Source: Klebsormidium nitens
Taxonomy: Eukaryota; Streptophyta; Klebsormidiophyceae; Klebsormidiales; Klebsormidiaceae
Direction: 5' to 3'
NCBI GenBank assembly: GCA_000708835.1
Contig: DF237088.1
Span: 62,001-126,000 of the forward strand
DNA: 64,000 nt
Shown: positions 46,272 to 58,700 of the stretch, in pieces
Position numbering within the stretch: the first letter of the stretch is position 1
Layout: each line of letters opens with the position of its first letter
Program-made: the position numbers and the translations under genes
The notes under the pieces: generated by a model
Told to the model about the DNA's origin: nothing
Database searches by the model: none
The model's input: only the letters and a program-made list of their open reading frames with translations

Positions 46272-47093
46272 TTGTGGGCATGATCGATCTGATGGTTCTG
46301 GAGTCCTTAAGATCGGATTAACCTCACAGATATGGTGCTTGGATATGGTGCATCCAATCGAGTGTTGAAAGCAGGCCGAATTGCACATGTTGAGGTGTCA
46401 TGCAAGGAGCGCTGCATTCAAGCTGTCCATCTGATGATACTTGAGGTTCTCGTCCAGCCCTGTGCTGAAGAGTTACAGCATAGTCCGGTGACCTCACCAA
46501 TATAGTGATTGTTTAAGTTCGATGAAGCATGCAACGAGATTGCAGCATGGAAGATTGGAAAGTGACGTGCAGCTGGCAGAGCGTGAGGCATGCGCAGTAA
46601 TCGTGTGCGACCATGGTTTGCTACTTGGTTTACGCGGGGTGTATACACTACACGTCCGGTGCGCCAGGCATAATCCACATACAAACTCTTTCATAACTTG
46701 CCATGCATGCGCCCCTGCGGTGTTGCATGAAGCAATCATGCATGCAGACTATATTGGCTTGGTGCCACTGCGTTCGCTGGCAGCAGTCGGATCATGTCAA
46801 ATATCATGGCAGGCACGGTGCTGCCAAAGGAGGCTTTTCACAACAGCAAGCTGGGACCACAGCTACTCAAGGCAGCTATGATAGGCGATAGCTTGCAATT
46901 GCGCTGCTCTCCGCTGCAAAGCAAGAGCAATCTTGCCTAACACCAATCATCCATCGCAAGAGCCCTTCAGTGCAGGGGTTCGTATGACTACAAACCAGTC
47001 TTTCGACTGTGATAAATGGATCCGAACGTCCATGCTCGGTTCGCTGCTCCCCTTTTCTCCGTCGGAACACAAGTAGTCGCCAGCTAATGAGTG
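46272..47093. other. convergent intergenic spacer
   Basis: This lies between the stops of the PDRG1-like gene and RBL15. A 120-codon plus-strand frame (46522-46881) has unusual Cys/His content but no family resemblance, no splice partners and no codon pattern like its neighbours. I take it as chance. Nothing else is recognised. Confidence 0.45.
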
Positions 47094-50000
47094 TCAGCTT
47101 GAACTCAGGAACTCCACAGCAAGACCGACATCGCCATTCGCTGCCACAAGCGCAGAGCGCACCGCACCCTGCACCAAAATGGAAGGTTGTTTCGATTTTG
47201 CAGCCCCGTGATCAAGGAGCAGCATTCTGACATATTGGAAAATTGGGCATGTGGACAGACGACCAGCCAACGCGTGGAAACCCCTTCTGTTTGACTGCAA
47301 CCTCAAATCTAGAAAGGAGCGACCTCACATGGACCGTACCACCGGGAAAAACCAATTACAGTAGACTCGACTTGAATAACGAAATCTGAAGCTCTTCAAA
47401 CGGCAAGGTACTTGTGAGCGATTCTATTACAAATTGAAGTTAGCCGACAAACGGCAGCTTGGTTGGCGAAACTCCCTACAAACGACGATCCATTCTATAT
47501 CTTGGGCGCACCTTTAGCCATGAGCAAGCAAGAGATTTCAGAGCTTCTCCGAGGTGCAAGGAAAATGCCGCGTCCTTTTCGCCAGTCTCTCTCTCTGTCA
47601 AAGACACTGTTCCAAAATATGGCACAGATCTGGAGCCTTGTTCACAAAGCGAGCACCGCAATGTCACTGTCGCCCAAAGTGGCGTCCAGAAAACTAGAAT
47701 GGGCGCACCTCCTCGAACCCCATGGACACCAGCTGGGCCACGTCCTGAGCGTCCGCTTTCTGCACGCAACATAACAACGCCCTTGTTTTGCTTCGAACGC
47801 CTAGCTTCAAATGACTCGTTGCGAAACGGTCAATCCCACCAGAAGACAAATGTTCGACCAGACTGGCGATTATTAGCTCTGGAAAGTCTGTCCTTCAGCA
47901 GGAGCACGAGTGCGGATCGTGGACGAAACATCGGCGTTGTTATACGTGCGGGAAGATGTTGCTTCATCTACGACGCAGATTTTGCCCTGGCCTTCTGACC
48001 CAGTGCCACTTTCTTTTGGCAGACTCTCAAAGTCCGCGAGTATACAGCAAAAGTGCGCAATATTTAAAAGTGACAGTCTGCTTGCAAGAAAGCCAAAGCT
48101 TTTACCTGCGAAGGTACGGCTCCGTTCGTGTCTGGTCTCCCTGGGCCAGACTGCGCCGGCGATTGCCTGCAAGGATGGATAAAAGCCAGGCTGCATGACG
48201 CGAGAACAAGATGGCCGGAAACTTTTATGAAAGATTCGGCGACTCCCAACCGTGAAACAGAGCATCGGACAGGCAATCCGGAAATGGATGAATGAAAACG
48301 TTTCCCTGAAGCCGCAGCCATAGGAGAAGATGCAAAGTACGAACTAAAAGGATCATCGAACCACAAGAATGAAGGGCCCCCTAAAGAGAGAAGTATACAA
48401 GAGGCGGAGCCTAAAAGAGAGCTTCTGAATCTAAGCGGAAACTTCCTTTTACAATCAACTTTCAAAAACAACCCTTGACACGTCCTTCGCAGCGATCAGG
48501 AGCAGGCTGAGCGGATAACTGGTCGGTCGAAAGTGGTTCCAGAGATGTAACTTCAATCTGCAAAAGTCCTAAATTTTGTAAACTCCGGCAATATGCCACA
48601 GCAAACGCTTAGGCTGACTGTACATGGGTTGTCCTTGAATTACACATTTGAAACCACAACAAAGTAGCCGAAGAATCCAGCCTGAAGAGCAAAGCTCACC
48701 GCCCCCCGTTTCCCCCCGTGTGCCCGCTCCTCGGCGGGCCCCCGTTCGTTGCGCTCTCTCGACGCCCCGGCGGAGGCGCCTGGCCTCGTCCCAGAGTTCC
48801 CCCGGGCAACGGCCCGCCCAACGTTCGACCCCGCCCAGGGAACTGCGTGCTCTGGCGAACGAGAACAGAAAAAAAGAGGCTTCAATGTGAGCTCAGAAGA
48901 AGTGGGATGAAAGCACGCTCCATTTGGTCCTTGCTTGCAAGGAATGCTAATCTCTTGCTTACTCTGAGCTAAACAAAACCGCTTAAGTTTACAAGGCTGT
49001 TATGATCGATGGAACCCTCCTTTACACGTCTCCTTGGAACAACCAAGATCGGAAAGCAGAAAAAGCTTCACGTCAGTCGTCTGCCACTTGTCACGCCTGT
49101 TGAAGCTGAGAATAAACTCCGCCGCACAGCGGGTCTGACGCTCGGTGGTAAGGGCAAAGGCACGGGAGAGAAGTCTCACCCCGTCCGTGCTCGCCGCCTG
49201 CACTGGCGCCCAGCCTTGCATACGCCGCCACATGCCTGACAGCCCACCGCTGAGGCTTCCCCAGGAGCTACCACCGCTGCCAAAGAATGAGACGCATCAA
49301 ACACACGCCGCAATTGTTCCGATTCTCGTGTAACCACCTCCAAGCTGAACGGAGCTTCGACCAGAACCTCGAAAATTTTGGGTGAGGTAACTGGCCGAGA
49401 TGCTAAACTATATACGGCGGGCATACTAAAGATTGGCCGGTCTAAGGTGCATCCGGTTTGTAGTAGATTATCCAATAACCTACCTGCTTTCTGAGTTAGT
49501 GATGGGCAGGGAGCTCCCTGGCCCGCTGCCCCCGACAATAAATTGCGACCGCCGCACCAGCGGTGCCTGTACCCAGACCAACAACAACGGTCAGAACCGA
49601 ATCCTTGTAGCCCCTACGATAAGAGCACTCATGGCTCCTACAACACCTAAAAAATCGGTGATCGTATGACACCTCTCCACTGTCTCGACAACCAGTGAAC
49701 GGAGCGGCAAAGGCGCTGTTTGCAGGCGCCATATTGAGCTTTCATCGTGCGAGAATAACCCTGGTGTTTTTCCGGAGGCCCTCACCAGAACGGAGGAGGA
49801 CTCGATAGTGGAGATGGTGGACGACCCGAGCATCGCCCAGTTCAACCAGCCGTAGCTGACTGTACGTAGTAAGAAAAAGTCAGGATTACGAAGAGCAACG
49901 GTTGGTTGACATAGAACCGGGCTTCAGAGGTCAAGAACGCACTGAACCCCTGTTCTAGGCGAGATGCCCTCAGGCTGGCCTGCTCCCTTTACTTCTTGGA

Positions 50001-52850
50001 TTTTTCGATCACCAGATTGTGCCCTCGTAGTCTTAAAGTTTTGCAGATGCCATGAGCCATCCCCACCAAGCGACCTTCCGCCATCAGAGAGCCGGGCAAA
50101 GGTCCCAAGGCCCTCTTCACTAGACGAATTAAAGAGAGGTTGGAACCCATTAGACGTCAACCTGAAAAAGGGACGAAGCATACATGAAATAGACGATGGA
50201 CTTACAGGCCAGCCCCGAGAGGAGGCCGCTGAGGTGGCCGAGTAGGGAGACGTTGGGCATGAGCACCTGAAAGACCACCAGGAGAGCCCACGGGTACCTG
50301 CAAACCGGGGATGCGTCAAACCGGAACTTTGGGCGCTGGCGGACTGTGGTTAAGACGACGCCAAAGCTCGAAAGACTGGGAGAGACCATACACTCAGTCA
50401 GCTAGCGGATTCTGAGGGCAGCCTGGTAGCCGAGCACTCTGGTGTCCCTTTAGGGGGGGCTTGAAACGGGCTACATCATCATCTCAGATTTCAGCCGGCC
50501 CAACCGGTTCGCTGAACAACGCTTTGGGCAGGCTTTGGAACCGCACTTGAGGAGCAAAGGGTAGTCAGACATTCGTCGTCAGTGCAAGTATGACAATCTT
50601 CGGGCCGCTCGAAGATACATCACGCCGAGACTTCGTGATGATTTCCAAAAGACGGTGGCTTACCATTTTGCTGGCACAGTGAAGAGCCCGAAAATGCTGT
50701 ACAGCAGGAAAACAGCGTCAAAGCGAATGCACTCTTTTGCTGTCTCATGGAAGTCAGATTCGAGGAAATAAAGAGGCGACCATGCCCAGTCGTTCGACGT
50801 GACCAGATGGCCGCAAGGCTTGAACATGAAGTGAACCTGAGGCCCTGCGATAAGAGATAAAATGTGGCCTCACAGCAAGAACGTGATCGCTGAGGCGTTC
50901 CTGAACAGTGGTGACAGATCGTCACTTTTGAGAACAACCACTGCTAGTGATGCTCAAGGCTGTGAACTTCGCTCTTCACATCTTCAAATCCCGCCAGTCC
51001 CCAAGCACCGTCCATAAACTCGTGAACCAACTTACGCTCGCACTGTCAAAAAATTTCTCATCTGTAATCTGCGACTTGGTTGATGGTCCTCACCTCCTGC
51101 TCTGCACCCCGCTCATGTTCGTCTCCACGACAATCATAGCAAACAGAATCCCGGAAAAGCCCACAGAGCACTGATACACGAGGTCCGGGAACTTGATGGC
51201 GGCGGCATATGCCGCCCCCGTGTGGAGTATTGCGTTGGTCACGGCAAACAGGAGGACGGCATATGCATAGCGCACGGAGCCCAGGATGCGCTCGAGGCCC
51301 GCGCCCATCGGGACGAAGGAGAGCATGTTGAAGGCGATGTGAAGGAGGCCGGAGTGGATAAGAATGGAGGAGAAGGGGCGGTAGACTGCAGAAGGGGGGG
51401 GAGAGAAAAGGGTGTGACTGGGCAGATTGGATACGATAGAAATGGGAAAAATGGGTGGACGAGAAGGGGTAATTGGATAAACATGGAGGAAGAGAAAACG
51501 TGTGAGTTTGAGAATTGGGGAAGTGGTTTGAAGGTAACTGGCAATGAACGGCGAGGAGTCACAAATCAGCCTGAGTGGAAAGAACGACATGTCTCTGAAA
51601 AGGAGAGGAGGGGCAGCGGACTTAGGAGATATAAGAAAAAGCAGGGTCGGAAAAAGGAGAAGCAAACCAGGGGAGGAGCGTAGTGCGGGACTGAGGGTAG
51701 AGAATGAAAGGAAGATGATTTTAAAAAGGGGAAACTTGACAGTAGACGTGGGCATAGGGCGTGACTAGAAAGTTGGTGAGGAGATTGGTAGTAGATGACA
51801 AGGAGTTGCAGAGTCAGGGTGATTGGAAAAACTGAGAGGCTTTTAGGACAGCGAAGAAGGGGCAACACACTGCGAATCTGTAATCGAAGGACGAGTGGGA
51901 GAAAGAGAAGCTAACGACATTGTACTGTGAATTGGAGGGGGAAAAGGGGTGATGGGGAGTGAGAGAAGATCGTCCAGGCTTGGGCCGACAAAGAGATGAA
52001 GAAAAGGGAGTAGATGGGCCCTTGCGTGAGTAGCATCTGCTTTGGCATCTCTTTGGTGTTGGACAATCACTGACCACAACAAGGTCTTTCCAACCGACGC
52101 ACATAACTCTGCATGCTTCACACCCCCCCAACAATGTTCTCGGCAACTGAGTCAGGTTCAAGCGACAACTTCCGGCCCTTCAATCAAAAGATCTTCAAAT
52201 CTGGAAACAAGGTTAGCAACACTCTGCACGACCAGGGGGCATAAGTTCCTGAAGCTTCGTACTTGCGGAAGCCTACAACACAAGAAATATACCCATGTGT
52301 CCCCGCCACTTATGTATTTCTGGGCGGCAATTTCGACTTGTCTTTCTTCGTATCCGCGTCAACTGTAGTACTCATAAAGTGAGAGCACGTCGTTTTTAAC
52401 AACTACTGCCAGCTCGTGGGTTGAGTTACCTGGGATTGCTCACCTTCCCACTGCTCCACCACATAGAAAGGCGCCATGCACAGGTCCTTGTAATCATCAA
52501 ACCCAGTAAGAATACCAACCACGTAACTGGCTACGCAAGTGATGAGGATGCAGCAGGTGATGATCGGCTGGGACGAGAGCCATGATGTGACTCGCGTAGT
52601 CAGGCTCGCCTACAAAATCAAAGTGGGGCAAATCCAATCAAGTAGAATAGCACAGTTGAATAATGCACTTTCCAATGGGCGGGGACTCGTTCTTGTCACT
52701 GGAGTCCACAATGTCAAGTGCCTGCAGTGAAGCTTTTCATGTCCGGTGCAGCTTCTCCTAAAGCGTGCACCTTTGCTTGTGGCATCAGCGAAGAAAGAAT
52801 AGGGCCAAGTGTCGAAGGGCACTCACCTCCTGTACCACGTTAGCCGGCAT
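47094..52850 (-). CDS. RBL15: rhomboid-like intramembrane protease with C-terminal UBA (RBL15 type)
   Basis: Six-helix intramembrane serine protease with a cytosolic ubiquitin-binding tail, closest to Arabidopsis RBL15 (403 aa). Twelve exons in transcript order: 52850-52827, 52609-52444, 51385-51094, 50696-50664, 50297-50206, 49859-49786, 49566-49484, 49276-49180, 48851-48700, 48166-48106, 47759-47709, 47168-47094 (399 aa). Seen: MPANVVQEASLTTRV start; HSGLLHIAFNM; MGAGLERILGSVR; GFSGILFAMIVVE with the nucleophile Ser; SIFGLFTVPAKWYPWALLVV; SLLGHLSGLLSG with the catalytic His; YGWLNWAMLGSSTISTIES. A Gly/Pro/Ser-rich linker includes FPGRGRTL as in RBL15. The UBA is split over the last two exons (DVAQLVSMGFEE and GAVRSALVAANGDVGLAVEFL). 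Both catalytic residues are present, so activity is expected. Exon 4 is only 33 nt. The short 61-nt exon 48166-48106 is the least certain part. Confidence 0.92.
51391..52015 (-). other. strongly polypyrimidine-rich intron of RBL15
   Basis: Most of the second intron is G/A-rich on the plus strand, so the transcribed RNA is long and C/U-rich. The bias stops abruptly at the intron's 3' splice site at 51386. The exons on either side do not share it. No repeat unit or transposon end is evident. Confidence 0.65.
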
Positions 52851-53652
52851 CTTTCTCGGGTTTCAAAGCGACATGAAAGTGTAACAAAAGGCTCAAATTA
52901 TGCAATTCAAAGTTGTTCCCTCAATCTGCTGCTTGCTGGCTTGCTTCCTGTCGTTGAATGCGCATACGCATCCCCCTTCATCCGCTTCAACACTTCAATT
53001 TAGATAGGTACGCCTCAAACTCAAAAGATAGAGTGCCTGCCAGTGCTGGTGCCAGCTGCCCGCGGGTGCATCATGACATTCATGAATGCTTCCTGAACGC
53101 CATCACCCTGCGCTGCGGAACGTTGGTGGTGGGTTACCCATAACAGTGTAGAAACTTATTGACGATGCCCTGCCGTTTGCTTCGTCGCGTCGTGCCGCGA
53201 AATGAGCGGCCGGCCAAGTCGGCAGTTTAGTGAGAGGCAACAGCTCTTGCCGCCTTCTACCGTTTCAGAAAACAGAGCTTTGCCAGTCGGCAAAATTCCG
53301 GTTTGGTTCTGGGGTTAACGTGGGTCGATGCAGACACGGACTTTCGTGCCTGGGGAGAAGCTGCTCACTAGCTTTGCCTCCGGAGATGCTGAACACTCCT
53401 CAATTCAACATGATGCTCTCAGCTTGATTGAAAGCTGATTGCCAGGAATGGGAGCGCCATTGAGCAGCATTTCGATTGGCACGTCGACATTCTCCAGCTG
53501 ACATCTTTGCTTTTTCTCAGCTTTGCAGAGCTACCCTTGACTCACCGCTTCTACTACTAGGATTGCGGGCGAGATCCGTAGAGACCAGAAGAGCCACAGA
53601 TTAATGTGCAGTCAAATATCTTAGGAGGCCAGCCTTTGGTCCGAAACTGCTG
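52851..53652. promoter_or_regulatory. divergent promoter region, RBL15 / small membrane protein
   Basis: This 0.8-kb spacer lies between two outward-facing genes. I see no coding sequence, RNA gene or clear promoter element. The small membrane protein could have a longer 5' UTR or an upstream non-coding exon in this region. Confidence 0.4.
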
Positions 53653-54327
53653 ATGAAGATGTCAATAGCAGGCTGTTGTACCACCCCTCATGTACATCAC
53701 GTCCCAGTCTTTGAAAATGGGATACTTTTTGTGAAAAACAAATACTGCCACTCTGCACCAGCCTCCTGTAGCCCAACTTTGCGAACACGAGAAAACTGGT
53801 CAGAGGATGGCCGGGTAGCTTTTAGCCTTTGTAATCAGGTAGCGCATGTGGGGATCAGGCAGGCGGGGCACCGGAAATGCAGACGGAGGAGGCCAGCTTT
53901 CCCAGGGGCTCACGAGGGGTACTGCTCTAACCGAAACTACAAGGCCTCCAGGGTCTGTGCTGCGTCCAGGGACCCTGCAAAAGATTTCAGTCTGCGTGAT
54001 GACTTTGACCAGAGCTGGGAAGGGGATAGGGTGGTCACTCCACCAAAGAGCCAGTACGACGCCGCAGCTGAAGAAGTGGTTGAACGGACATGGGATATCT
54101 GGGACCAGCTGCCTTTCGACATCAATCAGCTGCCGTTTGACCTGAAAGGCTTCTTTGATCCATCCCCTGACAACCTGCTGGCTGTTGTGTTCACGAGCAT
54201 TTTGGCTTTCATCCTTTTGCAACTGGCCTGGCAGTTTGTAGTGATCCTTGTGTCGGTGGCGTTCTATTCGATCAAGTACGCAGTTCTGGGGCTCATATTA
54301 GCTGTCATCATAGTTTACACTATCTGA
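53653..54327 (+). CDS. intronless small membrane protein, probably plastid-targeted
   Basis: A single open frame of 224 codons; I do not recognise the family with certainty. The first 110 or so residues are Cys/Arg/His/Ser-rich with few acids and end in SRVCAAS, which resembles a chloroplast transit peptide with a VxA cleavage site. A mature acidic segment follows (LRDDFDQSWEGDR), then the near-repeat QLPFDINQLPFDLKGFFDP, and two adjacent transmembrane helices near the C-terminus (LLAVVFTSILAFILLQLAW and VVILVSVAFYSIKYAVLGL, with a further hydrophobic end VIIVYTI). The layout recalls uncharacterised plant thylakoid or envelope proteins. It is the only gene here without introns. The start could be another in-frame ATG; 53653 is the first of the open frame. 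Function is unknown. Confidence 0.65.
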   Translation: MKMSIAGCCTTPHVHHVPVFENGILFVKNKYCHSAPASCSPTLRTRENWSEDGRVAFSLCNQVAHVGIRQAGHRKCRRRRPAFPGAHEGYCSNRNYKASRVCAASRDPAKDFSLRDDFDQSWEGDRVVTPPKSQYDAAAEEVVERTWDIWDQLPFDINQLPFDLKGFFDPSPDNLLAVVFTSILAFILLQLAWQFVVILVSVAFYSIKYAVLGLILAVIIVYTI

Positions 54328-55785
54328 TTGCTCCTTAAAAGTAGGCAATGAGGGCGGGATGAGAATAAGGTCTTGCTGACCTTTGTGGGTTGTGTCACCC
54401 ACTGCCTTGCAAATTCATACGACAATGATGAAAAGGATGCCCATATTCAGCGGCACTTTCCTGTCCGGTTGTGCTGCCCGTTCACAACTACTCAGTCGTC
54501 CCAGCTTATTCGTCGGAGCTTACCTGAATACGTAGATGAGGATCCTTCTTTCAGCGGTTGAAGTACTTTCATGACTTGATCCTCATGATGTGTTCCAGAA
54601 AACCGAGTCATTTTTGCACACCGTTCGGGATCCTTGACTTTTACGACTGAACCTTCAAAGGAGACTGCTAGCTAAAGAATCACTCACATTGTGCGCCTGT
54701 GTTGTCAGCTCGAATCGTATTCATTGCAGACCAACTTAGACGAATCTAGAGTACGCCGGACGTATGTGGCTGGCAGACTTCTCAATGTAGGATCGCATCA
54801 TTGAGGCAGTGACCATGTTTACTCAAAAGAATTTGTGAATGCACATGAGATACATTCGAGATCTTCTGAAGAACCTTGCACAACTGTAGAACTAGGTATA
54901 TGGAGGTGGTGGCCGTGTATAAAGGCAGATCAGATTCAGCAATGACACCGTGCTAATCGACTTAAGCTTCATTCTGGTTTTACGTCGGGTTAGCATGATC
55001 TGTGCATTAGCTATAGTCAATTATATATGATATAGCTACTTCAGCTGCACATGCGTACCAAGACTCATGCACCATCGTGGCGCGGCGCCGAGCATGCAGC
55101 TATATTATTCAATTTTAGTATGGATTAAGCACGTATATCGTAACTTAAAGCGTTCAAGGCCAACTTTGCGGCTCCATGATTAGTTAAAGTAAACGTCACA
55201 CACTGCATCGGAATAGCTTGTAGTCGCTGCATGAGCGCGGAATCATGGCCGGTCTAGAGTTGCCGCACGTGGCTTGCATTGAAAGCAGATCGCTGCCTAG
55301 ACAGATCTATCCGAACTTGACTTTGTAACGGATGCTTCAAGCGTTCAGTGATTAGCTGAAGCAAGAGAGGCATGCGCAGGTGATGATTCTCTTAAACCAC
55401 CGCGTTTGCACGCCCGACTTTTAACAATTGCATGAACAATGCACATCAGTCCAGAAAATCGAACGTCCCAATGTGCCCTGCAAGTCGTGGCCACAATGAA
55501 ACGACAGCAGCATGCCTCTTCGATCAAAAGTGTGTGCAACGCAACAGTAAAGCACATGGTCCTCTTGTATGGTTTCAAGGACTTGATGTCGGCTTGCACT
55601 CCAAACTGCTAAGTCAAGTGGCCACTTGATACCTCTTACTACTGCAAACAACTTGCCTTTCCAACCTCGCAACCAAAGGCCAAAAGCCCCAGCCGTACCT
55701 TTGTGATTGCACAACTTCCGATTACCTCGCAACACGCATCTGTGCACAACCCGAACTTCGCTTCCCCACGGATGCTGCAACACCA
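54328..55785. other. convergent intergenic spacer, 1.46 kb
   Basis: This is the longest gene-free stretch in the window, between the stops of the small membrane protein and HCF173. It is AT-rich with several TATA-like strings (around 55020-55040) and no long open frame of convincing quality. No transposon ends, arrays or RNA genes are recognised. Confidence 0.5.
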
Positions 55786-58700
55786 CTAGGTGTTCTTCTC
55801 CAACAGTGCCAAGGCGGGGGTCAAGTAGTTGTTGGACTTGTCCGGAAGGTGAGCCACCTGCAGGCGGAGTTCGGGAGAAACTTAGAACACACACAGAACT
55901 TGGCACCGGTAGGCCCAGAATGCGCTCGTCAGTACGTAGTCGTCTCTAAGCTCCATCCAGAAGGTTGCCTCGGCGAGTGAGTTCTCCCAGGAGGCTGATG
56001 AGCAGTATTGTCACAAGAACAGAACGGCTCTCTAACTGCGAACTCACAAAACCCGTCAGCCGTACCATCGCAACCTGAACTTGCGATCTCGCCCGTCAGC
56101 TTCCAAAATTACCCGCTGCAGGGGAACGCGTTTAAGCTTTCAACACGAGTACCGAGTCCCGCTGCCACCCGGATAGAGTTAACCCTGAAAGCCGACCGAC
56201 TTTCAGAAAAAGACGTGATGCCCGACTCAGCCCTGCTATTGTCCGTTCTGACGTTTTCTCCTCAAGACACCGATTGGCAAGATTCAGAACCGTAGGAGGA
56301 ACCCCGGCGGCCTGTGCTTACCAGCTCGTAGAGGCCCTGCCCTTGCTCCGAGGTGTACTCGTAGCAGACCTGCGCACACGTCATACACAAAATCAGTGGC
56401 CACGCAAAGATTGGGGTCTCCCGTGTCCGAATTGTTCTTCTTGTCAATGAACAAGCAGGACAACCGCTGAGGATCCAGTTCAACTTTGATATGGAGCGGT
56501 TTGATGGGGATTAAGATGGGGATTAAGATGGGGATTAAGCTAGGCAGAGTACGAGACAGGTTCATTTTCAGACGCCTATAATGCCCAGCCTAAGATGCAA
56601 AATATACGAAAGAGGCCATTGCAAGCTGTGGGTGAGGGTCGGTTTCCTTCTTCGCCGGGTTTGCCGAGGCGTGAGAAGCGAGGCTGGTGTTGGAGGTAAA
56701 GCCGCTCACCTCGAAACTCTTGTTTCTGGCGGTACCGTCGTGAAGGGCCTTGACGCACACGTCGGCCACGTCAGCGCAGCTGATGCTCTGCACAGCCAAC
56801 CCAGTTGCAAGTAAGATGCGAGGTCTAAAACCCTTTACAAATTATGATCCAAAAACTGCCGGCCACGTCCAGAGTCTGAGGCAAACGTAGAGAGCCGTCA
56901 CAGTTCTGGCAATGCTGCTCCCGATCAGCCAATGTTGACTGTGGGGACCAAAGCTCTAACGCAACTCAGTTCTGGAATAGTTTGAAACGGCAGCTGGCGA
57001 GCGTCTTACCTGCGTTATCCTGTTCCCCTGGTCGAAAACGAGGGCGCGAGAACCCCCCGGCTCCTCCTGCAATCAGTTTTAGTCAGACTCGGGATCAGAG
57101 TCCGTTGGAGAAGCCAATCGTAGCTTTGAGTCATCGATGATTCCGTCAGTTCTTGTACTGGTGGCTTTTTCCTCACAACCATTGGCAGGGCGTAGGTTTG
57201 AGAGTTACAATTTGATTGCGACTTAGGCAAGCTCGCAGAGTGAGCCGCTATCAACTTTGCCGCAGCGGCGGAACAACGAATCCAGTGCTGGTCAATGTCG
57301 AACGTGGTATCGCAAGGGGCTTTCCCAAGAGGAAGCTCAAACCAGCTAGCAATGAGGCTGTGCCAGAAACAGAGCAGAATTTTAGCCCAACTCACCAGTA
57401 GGGGGCCCGGCCGCACGATAGTGTACCCGAGGCCCGAGTTCCGAAGGCTCTGCTCCCCAGCCTGCAGAACAAAAGCAGAGAAGCCCGCTCAGGCAACGAG
57501 GCAATAACCGGGAACAGCACTTTCGATCGGTATGCTTATGAGTGGCAACCAGGGTTCACCCGATCATTCGAAGGCGTTCATGCTCTCAAGACCAAGAACC
57601 AGCTTTGATACACATCGGACGGCCGTTTGACTTGGCAGACAAAACGTTCAAAGGTGGGACAGCTTGGGCTCAGGGAGGGCGTGGGTGCTGAGCGCTTCAA
57701 CTCTTGTTTCAGGTTTTGGTACTTGTGACGGGGCACTCTGGTTGTTTACTGGAATGGCTCCTATGAGAGTTGCGAGTTTGTCAAGCTATGTTCGCCATCA
57801 ATAGCACTGCGTGGGAATGCCCAGCTTTTAGCAAAATCCTGCAGCCAAACGCCCGGTTGCGTGGCAGACATTGACAAGCCGCGCGCACAGGCAATCAGGC
57901 ACGTAAGTGCAAGTCAAGGTCTGGCGCGTTTTCAATGCGCTCCAGGAAACTTACGAGCTTCGCCCTGAGTACTTTCTCCCGGTCCTCTTCCTCCACTCCT
58001 GCGCCTGTGCACGACACCAAGATGAAATCTGGCTCCTCCCCAGCCTGCGGCAGACAAAGATTGTGAGTCGGAAGCGGGCAGGTCTGAAACATTGTCAAAG
58101 CAAGCCGAAGACTTGCACTGTCATTTAAGCTCACGCACTGCTTGTGTTATACATGCTACCTGTTACTAGATTCTCGGCCAAGCGAAAGTCGGCCTTCGCA
58201 AGGAACGCTGCTCGGAGATGAAGCGAAATGTGCCAAGCAACCTCCTTCTCTCAAATTCTTTACCACGACCAGCAGCCCCCAGCGTTTACTGCGCAACTGG
58301 GATTCGCACGCTTCCTCTATCCTCAAGGCAGCGAATGTTTCGGCGGCTTCTCGTTCTCTACCGCACCCCTTAACGGCGACTTCCAACGAAGATTCCAAGC
58401 GTGCGCTCACCGGCAGTGCTTTGATGAAGTCCACCTCGAGCTTGAACCGGTTGCTCCCGAGATCCGTCTCCGTTGCGCCTGGCACAAACTCCGGGCCCTC
58501 GCTGCTCGTGTCGATCTCCGCAATCGCCTGCATGGGGTCTACCCGCCCCGCCATGACCTTCTTCTTCTTCTGAGCAGGCGCGCCAGCCAACATCATAGGG
58601 GCCCTCTGCAGGAGATAACGAGCGTCCTGGTCGGTTGAGCGACTGAAGCGGTTCCTCAAACCAACGGAATGCAATCTTCAGTCGTTTATAAGTTTCGTTT

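Noticed and set aside
46522-46881. 120-codon plus-strand frame in the PDRG1/RBL15 spacer
   Set aside because: It has no known motif, irregular codon use, and lies in a convergent 3' region; probably chance.
47459-47998. 179-codon plus-strand frame opposite the RBL15 UBA exon
   Set aside because: The minus strand here encodes the UBA half DVAQLVSMGFEE with good splice sites in phase; the plus frame has no motif.
54328-55785. Search for transposon ends, CRISPR-like arrays or rRNA in the longest spacer
   Set aside because: No terminal repeats, regular spacers or RNA-like sequence could be found by eye.
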